Shown: positions 44,098-53,669 of the stretch, piece after piece
How the letters are laid out: each line of letters begins with the position of its first letter
How positions within the stretch are numbered: position 1 is the first letter of the stretch
DNA from: an uncultured Bacteroides sp.
GTDB taxonomy: Bacteria > Bacteroidota > Bacteroidia > Bacteroidales > Bacteroidaceae
Length of the DNA: 64,000 nt
Reading direction: 5' to 3'
Assembly (NCBI GenBank): GCA_902492205.1
Contig: CABUKU010000012.1
Span: 1-64,000, forward strand
The notes under the pieces: model-generated
The model's input: the letters and a program-made list of their open reading frames with translations, nothing else
What the model was told of the DNA's origin: nothing
The model's database searches: none
Translations under genes and position numbers: made by a program

Positions 44098-45708
44098 CTA
44101 CCATTCTCTACTCAATAAATTAGTACGAGGATTCAATTCCATCCCTGCCAATACAGATGTTTCGGGTATCTGAAGCACCCATCTGTCATCTCCGGGATAT
44201 AATGTATTTGTGTCACCTTTATAATCTTTATGTACAATCGGAATTTTATAACGAGCCATATCCCAATAACGAAGCCCTTCCCACATAAATTCATTTCTTC
44301 TGAAATCAAGAATACACAGAATCAAGGACTTCTTCAAATCAGACCATGAATTTGAATTATAAGCATTATATTTTGCCATAAAATGTTCGGGGTTATCACA
44401 AGCATCTTTATAAAAGCTCAATAACTTACTTTCTGTTATTGCATGACTTACCTCATTATAGTCTTTGATACGCTGGCGGCAAAATACATTCAAATCTGCA
44501 ATAGCCTTATCATAATCATCTAACATAGCATAAGCCTCAGCCCTGTTTAGCAAGATTTCCTCATTACGGAAATAAGAAAAAGCTGTATATCTCTTTCCTG
44601 TAGTTCCATTTATATCATTGGCTACAAATTTATACTCAAATTTAGGAACATAATATTGATAACTGCTACTGCTATAAATACGGTAAGCCCATGTACCCGA
44701 TGTCACATTGATTGCTCCCACAGTTTGATAAGCATCATTATAAAGACACGCATATCTCCATCTGTTCACACTATAAGCTAAACGGGAAACCATATTTGTC
44801 AATAATAAATTCGAAGTATTCTTTGATGAAGAATAAAGCTGTTTTATTTGGTCAGAACCAACAGCAGTAGCAAAGTCAGTCAGCCAAGGTTGAAAATTGT
44901 TTTTTGCATAAATCGTAGCATCATCATTTACCGATACATTCTTAACCCCTGTTTTCTTATCTTCCACAAAATCCGTAGGAGCCGGAAATACCTTATTGGC
45001 ATTTTCTATGACTTTATCCCAATCCCCTTTGAAAAGATAAAAACGGGTTGCAAAGGCACGGGCAGCGGCTTGTGTAAAATGGAAACGCGGAGCCTGATAA
45101 ACCACATCCGAACCTATTTTATTCATCGCTGCATTCATATCTTCCTCAATAGATTTATAAGTCTCTTCCACGGTGCGGCGGTCATAAGATTCCAAAGCTA
45201 CTTTCTCCGGTTCTGTAACATAAGGAACACCTAAAGAACTGTTATCTCCACCTTTCTCATAAAATTTAGAATACATTGTAACCAATATGAAATGAGAGAA
45301 AGCCCTGATCATTTTTGCTTCGGCAATATAAGGATCTTGTTTAGTAGTATATCCCATTTTCTCTCCAGCTTCCAAAGCATGATTAACTTCTGCAATACTA
45401 TAATAGCATTTTCTCCATAAATAAGTCGGAGTATCTTGAGACTCCTCTGTCAAATCTCTCCAAAAGAATTGATAAGTGTTTGAGGAATTCTCTGTATATC
45501 CGGAACCTTTATCAGACACATAATCAGCCCTGTAATTCAAAATTGCGGGATAGCATGCTTCCGGATAGGCACCGGCTATCAATTTTGCCATCTTTTCAAC
45601 TGAATCTATTTCAGTTCTATTATCAGGTACAACATCCAAATAATCATCACAACCGGCAAACATGACCGAAGTCAATCCGGCTAATATATATTTTATGTAT
45701 TTATTCAT
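44098..45708 (-). CDS. SusD/RagB-family surface lipoprotein
   Basis: 536 residues. Lipobox SVMFAGC (Cys20) then DDYLDVVPDNRTEI, the classic SusD start. Tandem TPR-like helices carry the substrate-binding surface; the C-terminal FRRNEFMWEGLRYWDMARYKIP and ILLNRAEAYAMLDDYDKAIADLN motifs are family hallmarks. It forms the lid of the SusC channel encoded just upstream (12-base gap). Confidence 0.95.
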   Translation of the reverse strand: MNKYIKYILAGLTSVMFAGCDDYLDVVPDNRTEIDSVEKMAKLIAGAYPEACYPAILNYRADYVSDKGSGYTENSSNTYQFFWRDLTEESQDTPTYLWRKCYYSIAEVNHALEAGEKMGYTTKQDPYIAEAKMIRAFSHFILVTMYSKFYEKGGDNSSLGVPYVTEPEKVALESYDRRTVEETYKSIEEDMNAAMNKIGSDVVYQAPRFHFTQAAARAFATRFYLFKGDWDKVIENANKVFPAPTDFVEDKKTGVKNVSVNDDATIYAKNNFQPWLTDFATAVGSDQIKQLYSSSKNTSNLLLTNMVSRLAYSVNRWRYACLYNDAYQTVGAINVTSGTWAYRIYSSSSYQYYVPKFEYKFVANDINGTTGKRYTAFSYFRNEEILLNRAEAYAMLDDYDKAIADLNVFCRQRIKDYNEVSHAITESKLLSFYKDACDNPEHFMAKYNAYNSNSWSDLKKSLILCILDFRRNEFMWEGLRYWDMARYKIPIVHKDYKGDTNTLYPGDDRWVLQIPETSVLAGMELNPRTNLLSREW

Positions 45709-45719
45709 ATACTATGTTT

Positions 45720-48700
45720 TTAAAATCCAACATTCAAGGCTATTGTAAATTGTCTTGCCAAAGGCTGAGCAACACCACCTGTATTATAGAATTCGGGATC
45801 TTGTCCGTTTAACTTCTTGTCTGCACAAATAAGCCAAAGATTATTTCCAGCTACGGTAAGCGTTATATTACTTATGAATCCTAACTTAGAAAGGGCTTTC
45901 TTAGGTAGTTTGTAACTTGCAGATATTGTCTTTAGACGAAGGAAGTTACCTTTGGCTACGCGTAAATCCGAATAGTTATAAGCACTGTACGGATATGAAC
46001 CTGAAAGATTAGTTTTAGTCAACGCATCCGCAATAGAAGGTACATTGGTGTATTTCTCATCTCCGGGTTGAAGCCACCTGTCATTAAAGATATTAGACAT
46101 TGCATCCAAATCATCATAGGAAGATCTAAACTGAGAAGCAAGACGTATCTTATTTCCCCCTTGATAAGTAAGGAAAACATTTAAAGAAAGGTCTTTCCAA
46201 CGGAAAGTATTCGACCAACCACCGGTATATTTAGGATCAACCTGTCCTTCATATTTCAAATGACTGACATCCGTACTTTGAAAATATACATTATTGGAAA
46301 CATCACCGCTTTCATTGATAAAGTTAGGAACTCCTGTTTCATGGTCAAGTCCCATATATTGAATAGAGAATAAACTATTCACCGGATATCCTTCCAAATT
46401 ACCACCGGTTGAACGAATCAAATCATTGATAGATGGCAGATTCTTAGAGTTCGTAATTTTAGTTGTATTATATCCTAAAGTAAAGTTAGATCTCCATCCC
46501 CAATCTTTTGTACGAATAGGAACAACACTAACAGCAAGGTCCACACCATGTGACTCCATGTCGGCATAATTGGCCAGTTTATTAAGTACCCCACCTACTG
46601 CGGAAGTTTTTAAAGTTGCAATCAAGTCAAAGCTATTTCTCCACCAACAATCTAAAATAATATCCAAACGTCTATCAAATAAGCCTAAATCCAAACCGAT
46701 ATTAGTCAGATAACCTTTTTCCCATGTCAATTCAGAATTCTCCAGTGAAGATAATGTAATCACGGACTCAATATCACTGGAATAATATCGTGTAGTATTC
46801 TCATTATAGAATCTGGCGGATGCCGATGCGTGTGAATTCATGGAAGCCGTCAAACCAAAAGAAGCACGCAAAGACAACTGGTCAATCCATTTCACATCCT
46901 TCATGAAATGTTCATTCATTACATTCCATTTAGCACTAAAGTTCCAAGTGGGTAACCAACGTGCTGTCCGGCTTGTTCCCAATGCATTTGTTCCGTCATA
47001 ACGAACTGTAGCAGATCCAACATAACGTTTATCATAACTATAATCCAAATTATAATAGAAAGCAGAAAAGCGGTCACGGGTTTTACCCATATCATAATAA
47101 GGGAAATTATTCTCAATCATCATCTTCATGATACGGTAGTCAACAGAAACAGCGCCACCTTCATTATACTGATAACCATAGCCTGTATTCGAGAAGCTTT
47201 GACGATCAGCATATTTAATTTGTTGTCCTAAAATCATATTAACATCATGTTTTCCCCATGTTGCTGCATATTTCAGAGAGTTACGTACGTCAAAGTTTTT
47301 AAGCTGTGTCTCATCACGGTTATAAAAGCCACCATAAGGAAGAACCGAATATGCTTCAGCTTCAGGATCATCGGGATCTTTATACAAAAATTTGTTATGA
47401 CTACGGATTACAGAGTTATAATCAGCTCGATAGGCTTCTGCCATATTAGCGTTTTCAGTAATTTGATGCTCACGGTCGGATTTTACATATCGGACCGCAC
47501 CTGTAAATTCATATTTTAATCCTTTAATAATCTCCCAATTCAATTCAAATTGTGCTTTAACATCGGCTACAGCCAGTTGTATATAATTATTCTTCAACTC
47601 ATTAACGATATTAAACGGCGCATAATTACGGGTAAAATACTCCAATTCACCATTCTCATCATAACAAGTTAATGCACGGCTCGTATTCAAAGCATAACTA
47701 AACGGATTTATATCAAAATCACGGTCATATGTCCCTTCTACAGTATTAGTTCTTCTTGACAGAGTTCCCGGTGCTTTCTGATCGCGCAAAGAACCTATCA
47801 ACTGAAATCCTAATTTCAATTTCTTCGAGACATTAAAGTCATTCCTGAAATTTGCAGTATAACGATTTACTTTATCGGCAATAGTCCATCCATTATCATT
47901 CAAAAAGCTCAATGAAACATAAGAACGGCTGCGTTCACTACCTCCTGATATACTTATGGAATGTTCCTGTTGAAGGGAATTCTTGAAAAGAATATCAAAC
48001 CAATTTGTATTTGCATTCACAAAGCGTGATAAAAAGTTTCTCCGTGCAGTTGGTGTATTTTCCAATGCAAATTTCCCTGTGGATTCATCAAAAGTATTTA
48101 TAAGATTATACATCTTACCATAAACTCCTGAATTAGCCTCATTAACAATATTAGATGTTAAAAAGCCTTTTCGTTCCAACTCTGCATATATAGACATTTG
48201 ATCTGAAGAATTCATAATATCATAATCAGCATAAGTCGGTTTTAGTTGAACAGTGAAGTTACCCGAATAAGAAACAACAGGCTTACCTTCGGAGCCACGC
48301 TTAGTAGTTACCACTACTACGCCATTCATTGCACGGGCACCATAAAGAGCTGTTGCAGCAGCATCCTTTAAGACATCAATACTCTCAATATCGTTTGCAT
48401 TCAGACCGGCAACAGCAGAACCCAATAAAGTAGCAGGATCACCACTGGTTAAATCGTCATTGGATACATTAACCAAATCTTCATGAATAACGCCATCAAT
48501 TACCCACAAAGGCTTATTCTCACCACTTAAAGACGTAGCACCACGAACCCGGACTTTAGGAGCAGCACCAAATGTTCCGGAAACATTCTGAATACTAACA
48601 CCGGCAGCTTGCCCCTCCAACATACGGCTTAAATCTACCGCACCTTTAATATTAAGGTCATCATGCTGTAATTTAGTAGAAGAACCAGTAAAATTAGTCT

Positions 48701-49052
48701 TGCTAATACTTCTGAATCCGGTTACAACAACATCTTCCAAAACTTGTGAATCTTCTTCCAATGTAAAGACGAAGTTACGTTTACTTTTAACTTCTTGTTC
48801 TTGTGTAATCATACCTACATAAGAAACAACCAATACTGTATTCGGCTTAACATTCACACTTAATGTAAACTTGCCATCTACATCTGTAATAGTACCGAGC
48901 GACGTTCCTTTTACTGCAACAGATACACCTATTAAAGGTTCTCCATTTGAATCCTTGACCATTCCTTTTAAAAGAGAATTCTGTCCGGAAGCAATAATAG
49001 AAACTGCAACAAACAACATGAGCATTAATGCCCTAATTCTTACAATTCCCAT
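45720..49052 (-). CDS. SusC/RagA-family TonB-linked outer-membrane transporter
   Basis: 1110 residues. Signal peptide to about residue 23, carboxypeptidase-like regulatory domain (about 25-105, LKGMVKDSNGEPLIGVSVAVKGTSLGTITDVDGKF), plug with LEGQAAGVSIQNVSGTFGAAPKVRVRG and VLKDAAATALYGARAMNGVVVVTTKRG, and a 22-strand barrel ending in FTIALNVGF. There is no N-terminal STN signalling domain, so it is unlikely to signal to an anti-sigma factor. The associated lipoproteins include a peptidase, which favours peptide or protein substrates. Confidence 0.96.
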   Translation of the reverse strand: MGIVRIRALMLMLFVAVSIIASGQNSLLKGMVKDSNGEPLIGVSVAVKGTSLGTITDVDGKFTLSVNVKPNTVLVVSYVGMITQEQEVKSKRNFVFTLEEDSQVLEDVVVTGFRSISKTNFTGSSTKLQHDDLNIKGAVDLSRMLEGQAAGVSIQNVSGTFGAAPKVRVRGATSLSGENKPLWVIDGVIHEDLVNVSNDDLTSGDPATLLGSAVAGLNANDIESIDVLKDAAATALYGARAMNGVVVVTTKRGSEGKPVVSYSGNFTVQLKPTYADYDIMNSSDQMSIYAELERKGFLTSNIVNEANSGVYGKMYNLINTFDESTGKFALENTPTARRNFLSRFVNANTNWFDILFKNSLQQEHSISISGGSERSRSYVSLSFLNDNGWTIADKVNRYTANFRNDFNVSKKLKLGFQLIGSLRDQKAPGTLSRRTNTVEGTYDRDFDINPFSYALNTSRALTCYDENGELEYFTRNYAPFNIVNELKNNYIQLAVADVKAQFELNWEIIKGLKYEFTGAVRYVKSDREHQITENANMAEAYRADYNSVIRSHNKFLYKDPDDPEAEAYSVLPYGGFYNRDETQLKNFDVRNSLKYAATWGKHDVNMILGQQIKYADRQSFSNTGYGYQYNEGGAVSVDYRIMKMMIENNFPYYDMGKTRDRFSAFYYNLDYSYDKRYVGSATVRYDGTNALGTSRTARWLPTWNFSAKWNVMNEHFMKDVKWIDQLSLRASFGLTASMNSHASASARFYNENTTRYYSSDIESVITLSSLENSELTWEKGYLTNIGLDLGLFDRRLDIILDCWWRNSFDLIATLKTSAVGGVLNKLANYADMESHGVDLAVSVVPIRTKDWGWRSNFTLGYNTTKITNSKNLPSINDLIRSTGGNLEGYPVNSLFSIQYMGLDHETGVPNFINESGDVSNNVYFQSTDVSHLKYEGQVDPKYTGGWSNTFRWKDLSLNVFLTYQGGNKIRLASQFRSSYDDLDAMSNIFNDRWLQPGDEKYTNVPSIADALTKTNLSGSYPYSAYNYSDLRVAKGNFLRLKTISASYKLPKKALSKLGFISNITLTVAGNNLWLICADKKLNGQDPEFYNTGGVAQPLARQFTIALNVGF

Positions 49053-49382
49053 AAGCTTTTTCTTAAGGTTAACATTTAAAATATAATTTTACTCCCTTTA
49101 TAAATCCAGGGGCGTATTAGATTTTCTAAATCCTAATTTTATATTTCTCTTTAAGGTATAGGTTAAGGTATTTTTAAAATAGTTTGGCTAAAATAATTAA
49201 ATATTAATAATAACAAGACAAAACGAAATAAAAAAATGTTAATTATAAGAATATTAAGCATTCAATGCAAATATATACAGCATATATTCTCTTATAGTTA
49301 TGACATTTTGGTATTAACATCATATGTATATGATATATTAAATCAAAAATATAACTGAATATACATTTTATAATATACAAAA
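49053..49382 (-). promoter_or_regulatory. Promoter and long leader of the SusCD locus
   Basis: A very AT-rich 330-base stretch. TATATTTG read on minus at 49268-49275 is the best -7 box and would give a leader of about 210 bases before the SusC start. No well-spaced -33 box was found, and no regulator gene lies next to the locus. Confidence 0.4.
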
Positions 49383-49434
49383 ATAGCCTTTTATATGTAA
49401 CCTATTTTCTAATATAGATTCATATAAAGGCTAT
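49383..49434 (-). terminator. Terminator of the Phe/Tyr operon
   Basis: ATAGCCTTTTATATG pairs with CATATAAAGGCTAT over a 24-base loop; on the minus strand it is followed by TTTTTGTAT. It starts about 33 bases beyond the tyrA stop. Confidence 0.75.
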
Positions 49435-49467
49435 CTTTACAAATATTGTAAATACTATCTCAATTAT

Positions 49468-50241
49468 TTACTTAATATTCTCCCTTACTTTAGCAAGAAA
49501 CTTCTTCATTCCTTCTGCATCCTTTTCAGAGATAATATTCAGCAGGTTCTTCAATTCCAAACGGATATTCTCTACTTGCGCCGGAGTACGGGGATTGAAA
49601 AGTATTTCCTGTAACAAATAATCATCTTCACTCAACAAGCCTTGTGCTATTGCCATATGCTTCTTAAAAGTAGTTCCGGGAGCTTCCTGATGTTTCATAA
49701 CACCGGCAAAAACCAAAGTGGAAACAAACGGAATAGACAGAGAGTAAGCCACAGTTTCATCGTGCTCATCGAATGTATATTCAAAGATGTTCAACTTCAG
49801 CGATTGATATAAATCTTTGAAGAAGACTTTACCCAAATGGTCACTTTCACTGATAATAATTGCACTTTCGCTACTCAGGTTGCTAAGACTGGCAAAAGTA
49901 GGTCCGAACATCGGGTGGGAAGAAACATAGCGAAAACCGCTTTCTTCATAAAACTTCTTCAATCCGGTCTTTACAGAAGCAATATCCCCCAAGATACAAT
50001 CTTTAGGGAGTACAGGCAAGACGTGACGGAAAGCATCAAGCGTGTATTTCACAGTAGCGGCATTGATAACCAATTCCGGCTCAAACTCCTTGATTTCTTC
50101 AAGCGTAGTGAAACGGTATGTGTTATAAATGAAACGCAACTGGTGCGGGTTGACGTCGAACACGGCCGTCTCGTGTTGAAAGCTCAATATATCAGTAAAG
50201 AAAGAGCCCATCTTTCCGGCTCCAAGTATCAATATTCTCAT
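49468..50241 (-). CDS. tyrA: Prephenate dehydrogenase
   Basis: 257 residues. NAD-binding Rossmann fold with GAGKMGSFF at the N-terminus and a conserved SSHPMFGPTF motif containing the catalytic His. Converts prephenate to 4-hydroxyphenylpyruvate for tyrosine. Shorter than many TyrA proteins because it lacks chorismate mutase and ACT domains; here mutase is fused to the DAHP synthase upstream. Last gene of the operon. Confidence 0.9.
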   Translation of the reverse strand: MRILILGAGKMGSFFTDILSFQHETAVFDVNPHQLRFIYNTYRFTTLEEIKEFEPELVINAATVKYTLDAFRHVLPVLPKDCILGDIASVKTGLKKFYEESGFRYVSSHPMFGPTFASLSNLSSESAIIISESDHLGKVFFKDLYQSLKLNIFEYTFDEHDETVAYSLSIPFVSTLVFAGVMKHQEAPGTTFKKHMAIAQGLLSEDDYLLQEILFNPRTPAQVENIRLELKNLLNIISEKDAEGMKKFLAKVRENIK

Positions 50242-50247
50242 TTCTAT

Positions 50248-50317
50248 AGTGATTAACGATTAATGATTAACGATTAGTGATTTTTCAATCAATCACTAAT
50301 CGTTAAACACTAATCAC
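50248..50317. repeat. AGTGATTA-type hairpin repeat between tyrA and the DAHP synthase gene
   Basis: AGTGATTAACGATTA words on the left pair with TAATCGTTAAACACTAATCACT on the right, filling the whole 72-base spacer and touching the end of the upstream gene. Same family as 9062-9183, again inside an operon. Confidence 0.7.
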
Positions 50318-51375
50318 TTATTAATAATTTCCATTTGCTGACGGACAGACTCAGCATGGATAGCTTCAAAAACAACCTTCATAAAGTCCGAATCCATTCC
50401 GCATTGGGTTCCTTGAATACCACGTTTATCTATGATTTCATTGTAACGTCCGGTCTGCAGGATAGTCATATTGTGTTCTTTCTTGAATGTACCGATTTCA
50501 CGGCAAATGCGCATACGTTTTGCCAATGTTTCTATAATTGCATTGTCGCATTCGTCAATCTGACGGCGAAGTACCTCAAGGCTCTCGGTTGTCTGTGTCT
50601 CTTTACGAATAACCAACAGATTTAAAATGTAATCCAAAATATCGGGAGTAACCTGCTGTGCTGCATCACTCAACGCACAATCCGGATTACAATGAGATTC
50701 TACAATCAGTCCGTCAAAGTTCAAGTCCATGGCCTGCTGACTCAAAGAAGCTATCAACTCACGCTTTCCTCCGATGTGGCTCGGATCGCAGAATATAGGC
50801 AAATTAGGAATGCGGCGACGGAGTTCAATTGGAATATGCCATTGCGGAAGGTTACGGTATATCTTCTTATCATAAGAACTGAAACCACGGTGGATAACAC
50901 CTAATTTCTTCAATCCTGCATTGTTGATACGTTCCAACGCTCCAATCCATAACTCAAGGTCGGGGTTTACAGGATTCTTTATCAATACAGGTATGTCTAC
51001 ACCTTTCAATGCATCTGCAATTTCCTGAACAGCGAAAGGATTTGCTGTAGTACGTGCACCGATCCAAAGAATATCTACTCCTGCTTTCAAGCATTCATAT
51101 ACATGCTTTGCCGTTGCCACCTCTGTAGAAACATACATTCCTGTTTCTTTCTTCACTTGTTTCAACCAAGGCAATCCGTCAACACCCACACCTTCGAAAC
51201 CTCCCGGTTTGGTACGTGGTTTCCAAATTCCTGCACGGAATATTTTTATGCCTTTACCAGCCAATTGCTTGGCAGTTTCTATTACTTGTTCCTCTGTCTC
51301 TGCACTACACGGACCTGCTATCACAATCGGTCTTTTAGGCTCAATGCCCGGTAGTAAAATAGATTCTAATTCCAT
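50314..51375 (-). CDS. Bifunctional DAHP synthase/chorismate mutase
   Basis: 353 residues. DAHP synthase of the KDSA-like type I beta class at about 1-255 (AGPCSAE near residue 20, KPRTKPGGFEGVG, DPSHIGGKRE) fused to a type II chorismate mutase at about 265-353 (LRRQIDECDNAIIETLAKRMRICREIGTFKKEH). It carries out the first shikimate step and the first step of the Phe/Tyr branch. The fusion lets chorismate-branch ligands control entry to the pathway in related enzymes. Confidence 0.93.
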   Translation of the reverse strand: MELESILLPGIEPKRPIVIAGPCSAETEEQVIETAKQLAGKGIKIFRAGIWKPRTKPGGFEGVGVDGLPWLKQVKKETGMYVSTEVATAKHVYECLKAGVDILWIGARTTANPFAVQEIADALKGVDIPVLIKNPVNPDLELWIGALERINNAGLKKLGVIHRGFSSYDKKIYRNLPQWHIPIELRRRIPNLPIFCDPSHIGGKRELIASLSQQAMDLNFDGLIVESHCNPDCALSDAAQQVTPDILDYILNLLVIRKETQTTESLEVLRRQIDECDNAIIETLAKRMRICREIGTFKKEHNMTILQTGRYNEIIDKRGIQGTQCGMDSDFMKVVFEAIHAESVRQQMEIINK

Positions 51376-51399
51376 CTTTATATTCGTTTAATTGTTATC

Positions 51400-52578
51400 T
51401 TATTTAATATTGTCTTTAATTCTTTGCAGGGCTTCCGCCAGCTTGTCTTCCTTGCAACAAAGCGAAATGCGGATATATCTTGCACCATTGCTTCCGAAGA
51501 TGAATCCCGGAGTGATAAACACTCTTGCTTCATGGAGCACCTTTTCTGTCAGTTCTTCCACATTGGCACAACTTTCGGGTATCTTTCCCCAAAGAAACAT
51601 ACCCACTTGTTTTTCATCATACTTGCAACCAAGAGTATCCATAATCTCTCCTGCCAAATGACGACGCCCACGATATACCTTGTTCATTTCCATATACCAT
51701 TCCGGCTCGCAAGCCAATGCTTTTGCCGCTGCCATCTGCATGGGGCGGAACATTCCGGAGTCAATGTTACTTTTCACTCTTAACACCCATTGAACAAATT
51801 CTGCATTCGATGCAAGCATACCGATACGCCATCCCGGCATATTGTGGCTTTTACTCATGGAGTTGAACTCAATGCAACATTCTTTTGCTCCCGGCACACT
51901 GAGAATACTCAATGGTTTATCATTCAGAATAAAGCTATACGGATTATCATTCACTATCACAATGTTGTGACGACGGGCAAAGCCTACCAACTTTTCATAT
52001 AATTCCATAGAAGCATTTGCTCCTGTCGGCATATTGGGATAGTTCGTCCACATCAACTTAACCTTGCTTAAATCCCTCTTTTCCAATTCTTCAAAATCGG
52101 GCTGCCAATTCAGTTCTTCCTTTAAATCGTAAGGAATCACTTCCGCGCCAAGCAATGTGCTCAGTGAAGTATAGGTAGGATAGCCCGGATTGGGAACCAG
52201 CACCGCATCACCAGCATTCACGAAAGCGAGAGTGACGTGCAAAATGCCTTCCTTTGAACCGATAAGCGGCTGAATCTCCGTTGCCGGATTGAGGTCTACA
52301 TTATACCATTGTTTATACCAATCGGCAAAACCTTTACGAAGTTCGGGAATACCCACGTAAGGTTGATAACCGTGCACATCATCACGAACGGCTTGCTCGC
52401 ACAGAGTTCTCAACGTATCGGATGACGGCGGCAGGTCAGGGCTGCCGATACCCAGACTGATAACATTCTTGCCTTCGGCATTCATTTGTGCCACTTCTTT
52501 CAGTTTGCGTGAAAAGTAGTATTCACTTACGCTTTCCACTCTTTTGGCAGGAGCTATTTTATATTGTTGATTTTCCAT
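51400..52578 (-). CDS. PLP-dependent aminotransferase (aromatic/aspartate type)
   Basis: 392 residues, class I/II fold. PLP lysine Lys243 in NSMSKSHNMPGWRIG, ligands in NYPNMPTGA and DNPYSF. The gene lies between pheA and the DAHP synthase and overlaps pheA by 20 bases, so it most likely transaminates prephenate, phenylpyruvate or hydroxyphenylpyruvate. The family also includes LL-diaminopimelate and aspartate aminotransferases; context decides for aromatic amino acids. Confidence 0.88.
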   Translation of the reverse strand: MENQQYKIAPAKRVESVSEYYFSRKLKEVAQMNAEGKNVISLGIGSPDLPPSSDTLRTLCEQAVRDDVHGYQPYVGIPELRKGFADWYKQWYNVDLNPATEIQPLIGSKEGILHVTLAFVNAGDAVLVPNPGYPTYTSLSTLLGAEVIPYDLKEELNWQPDFEELEKRDLSKVKLMWTNYPNMPTGANASMELYEKLVGFARRHNIVIVNDNPYSFILNDKPLSILSVPGAKECCIEFNSMSKSHNMPGWRIGMLASNAEFVQWVLRVKSNIDSGMFRPMQMAAAKALACEPEWYMEMNKVYRGRRHLAGEIMDTLGCKYDEKQVGMFLWGKIPESCANVEELTEKVLHEARVFITPGFIFGSNGARYIRISLCCKEDKLAEALQRIKDNIK

Positions 52579-53401
52579 CTTTATATTCTCCTAATATTTT
52601 AAGTTCTTTGGTTAATGGTATGATAGCATCTATTGATTGGTGGTATCTCAGGTAATCGGTGAAAGCAACATCCACATAAAACAAATATTCCCATTCACGG
52701 CCGATAATCGGCAAAGACTGTATTTTAGTCAGATTGATATTGTAGAAAGAAAGAATGGAAAGTACTTGTGAAAGACTGCCTTCCTGATGTGGAAGTGAAA
52801 AAACGATGCTGGCTTTATTGGCTTCCTGCTTGCTGCGAAGTTCATCGGCATGCCAGGTATCGGATATAACAAGGAAACGGGTGAAGTTATGTTTATTGGT
52901 TTCAATTCCTTCTTGCAGGATTTTCATTCCGTAGTGTTCGGCTGCCAGTTTCGAACAGATGGCCGCATGGCCTTTCAGGTTCTTCCGTTTAATGGCTTCC
53001 GCACTTCCTGCTGTATCTTCCGTTTCCACCACTTTCATTTCGGGATGGTGTTTCAGGAAATCCCAGCATTGGGCAAGAGCCACGGGATGAGAATTGACTT
53101 CCGTTATATCTTCCCAGTTCTCATCGGGCAAGCACATAATGCTATGCGAGATGCGAAGTTTATGTTCACCCACAATCGTATTACCACTTTCGCGCAACAG
53201 TTCATAGTTATGAAGCAAGCTGCCCGCAATGGTATTCTCAATCGCAACCATGCCTACCACATTGCTGTCTTCCTTCATGCGGCCAAAAACGTCCTCGAAA
53301 GTCGAACAACAGATTAACTCTATGTCCTCACCCTCGAAAAACTTATGCGCCGCTATATCGTGATACGATCCGATTGTTCCTTGTATTGCTACCTTTTTCA
53401 T
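52559..53401 (-). CDS. pheA: Prephenate dehydratase
   Basis: 280 residues. Catalytic domain about 1-180 (QGTIGSYHDIAAHKFF, VAIENTIAGSL, a C-terminal NFTRFLVIS threonine motif) followed by an ACT domain (about 195-275, KASIVFSLPHQEGSLSQVLSILSFYNINLTKIQSLPI) for phenylalanine feedback. No chorismate mutase domain, unlike E. coli PheA. First structural gene after the leader peptide and attenuator. Confidence 0.95.
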   Translation of the reverse strand: MKKVAIQGTIGSYHDIAAHKFFEGEDIELICCSTFEDVFGRMKEDSNVVGMVAIENTIAGSLLHNYELLRESGNTIVGEHKLRISHSIMCLPDENWEDITEVNSHPVALAQCWDFLKHHPEMKVVETEDTAGSAEAIKRKNLKGHAAICSKLAAEHYGMKILQEGIETNKHNFTRFLVISDTWHADELRSKQEANKASIVFSLPHQEGSLSQVLSILSFYNINLTKIQSLPIIGREWEYLFYVDVAFTDYLRYHQSIDAIIPLTKELKILGEYKDGKSTI

Positions 53402-53424
53402 TTGTTATTGTATATAAAATAAAA

Positions 53425-53450
53425 AATCCCGCGTCCATAGGAGCGGGATT
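53425..53450 (-). terminator. Attenuator terminator of the Phe/Tyr operon
   Basis: On the minus strand AATCCCGC pairs with GCGGGATT over a 10-base loop, followed by TTTTTT, 24 bases upstream of pheA. The same AATCCCGCTC segment can instead pair with GAGCGGGAGATT near the end of the leader frame (about 53506-53517), giving the alternative antiterminator of a classical attenuator. Confidence 0.85.
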
Positions 53451-53487
53451 CTGTTGTTTATTTAATCTTAATGATTCTATCAGTGTT

Positions 53488-53574
53488 TTACTTTACACAT
53501 ACAATCTCCCGCTCTACTTTCTGGCTAAAGTAAAAGTAATAAAAGAAGAAGAATGTATAAGTAAATGACTTCAT
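53488..53574 (-). CDS. pheL: Phe/Tyr-rich leader peptide
   Basis: 28 codons, ATG at 53574 and TAA at 53488-53490. Residues 4-16 contain 11 aromatic residues of 13 (seven Phe, four Tyr; core FFFFYYFYF). It sits between a consensus promoter and a terminator hairpin directly upstream of pheA. Ribosome stalling when charged tRNA-Phe or tRNA-Tyr is scarce would favour the antiterminator. Too short for automated gene calls; symbol by analogy. Confidence 0.85.
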   Translation of the reverse strand: MKSFTYTFFFFYYFYFSQKVEREIVCVK

Positions 53575-53601
53575 ATAGGTCTTTTTGTTATTATTCGGTT
53601 A

Positions 53602-53631
53602 CAAATGTAACACTTTTTTTTAAAAAGCAAA
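53602..53631 (-). promoter_or_regulatory. Promoter of the Phe/Tyr operon
   Basis: On the minus strand TTTG (53628-53631), 18 bases, then TACATTTG (53602-53609). Transcription would start near 53595, about 20 bases before the leader ATG. Confidence 0.65.
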
Positions 53632-53669
53632 TAAAATATAGATTATTTTTTCAAAATATTTAATTTCCC

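Noticed and set aside
49053..49382. Anti-sigma/sigma-type control of the SusCD locus
   Set aside because: No ECF sigma or anti-sigma gene nearby and SusC lacks an STN domain.
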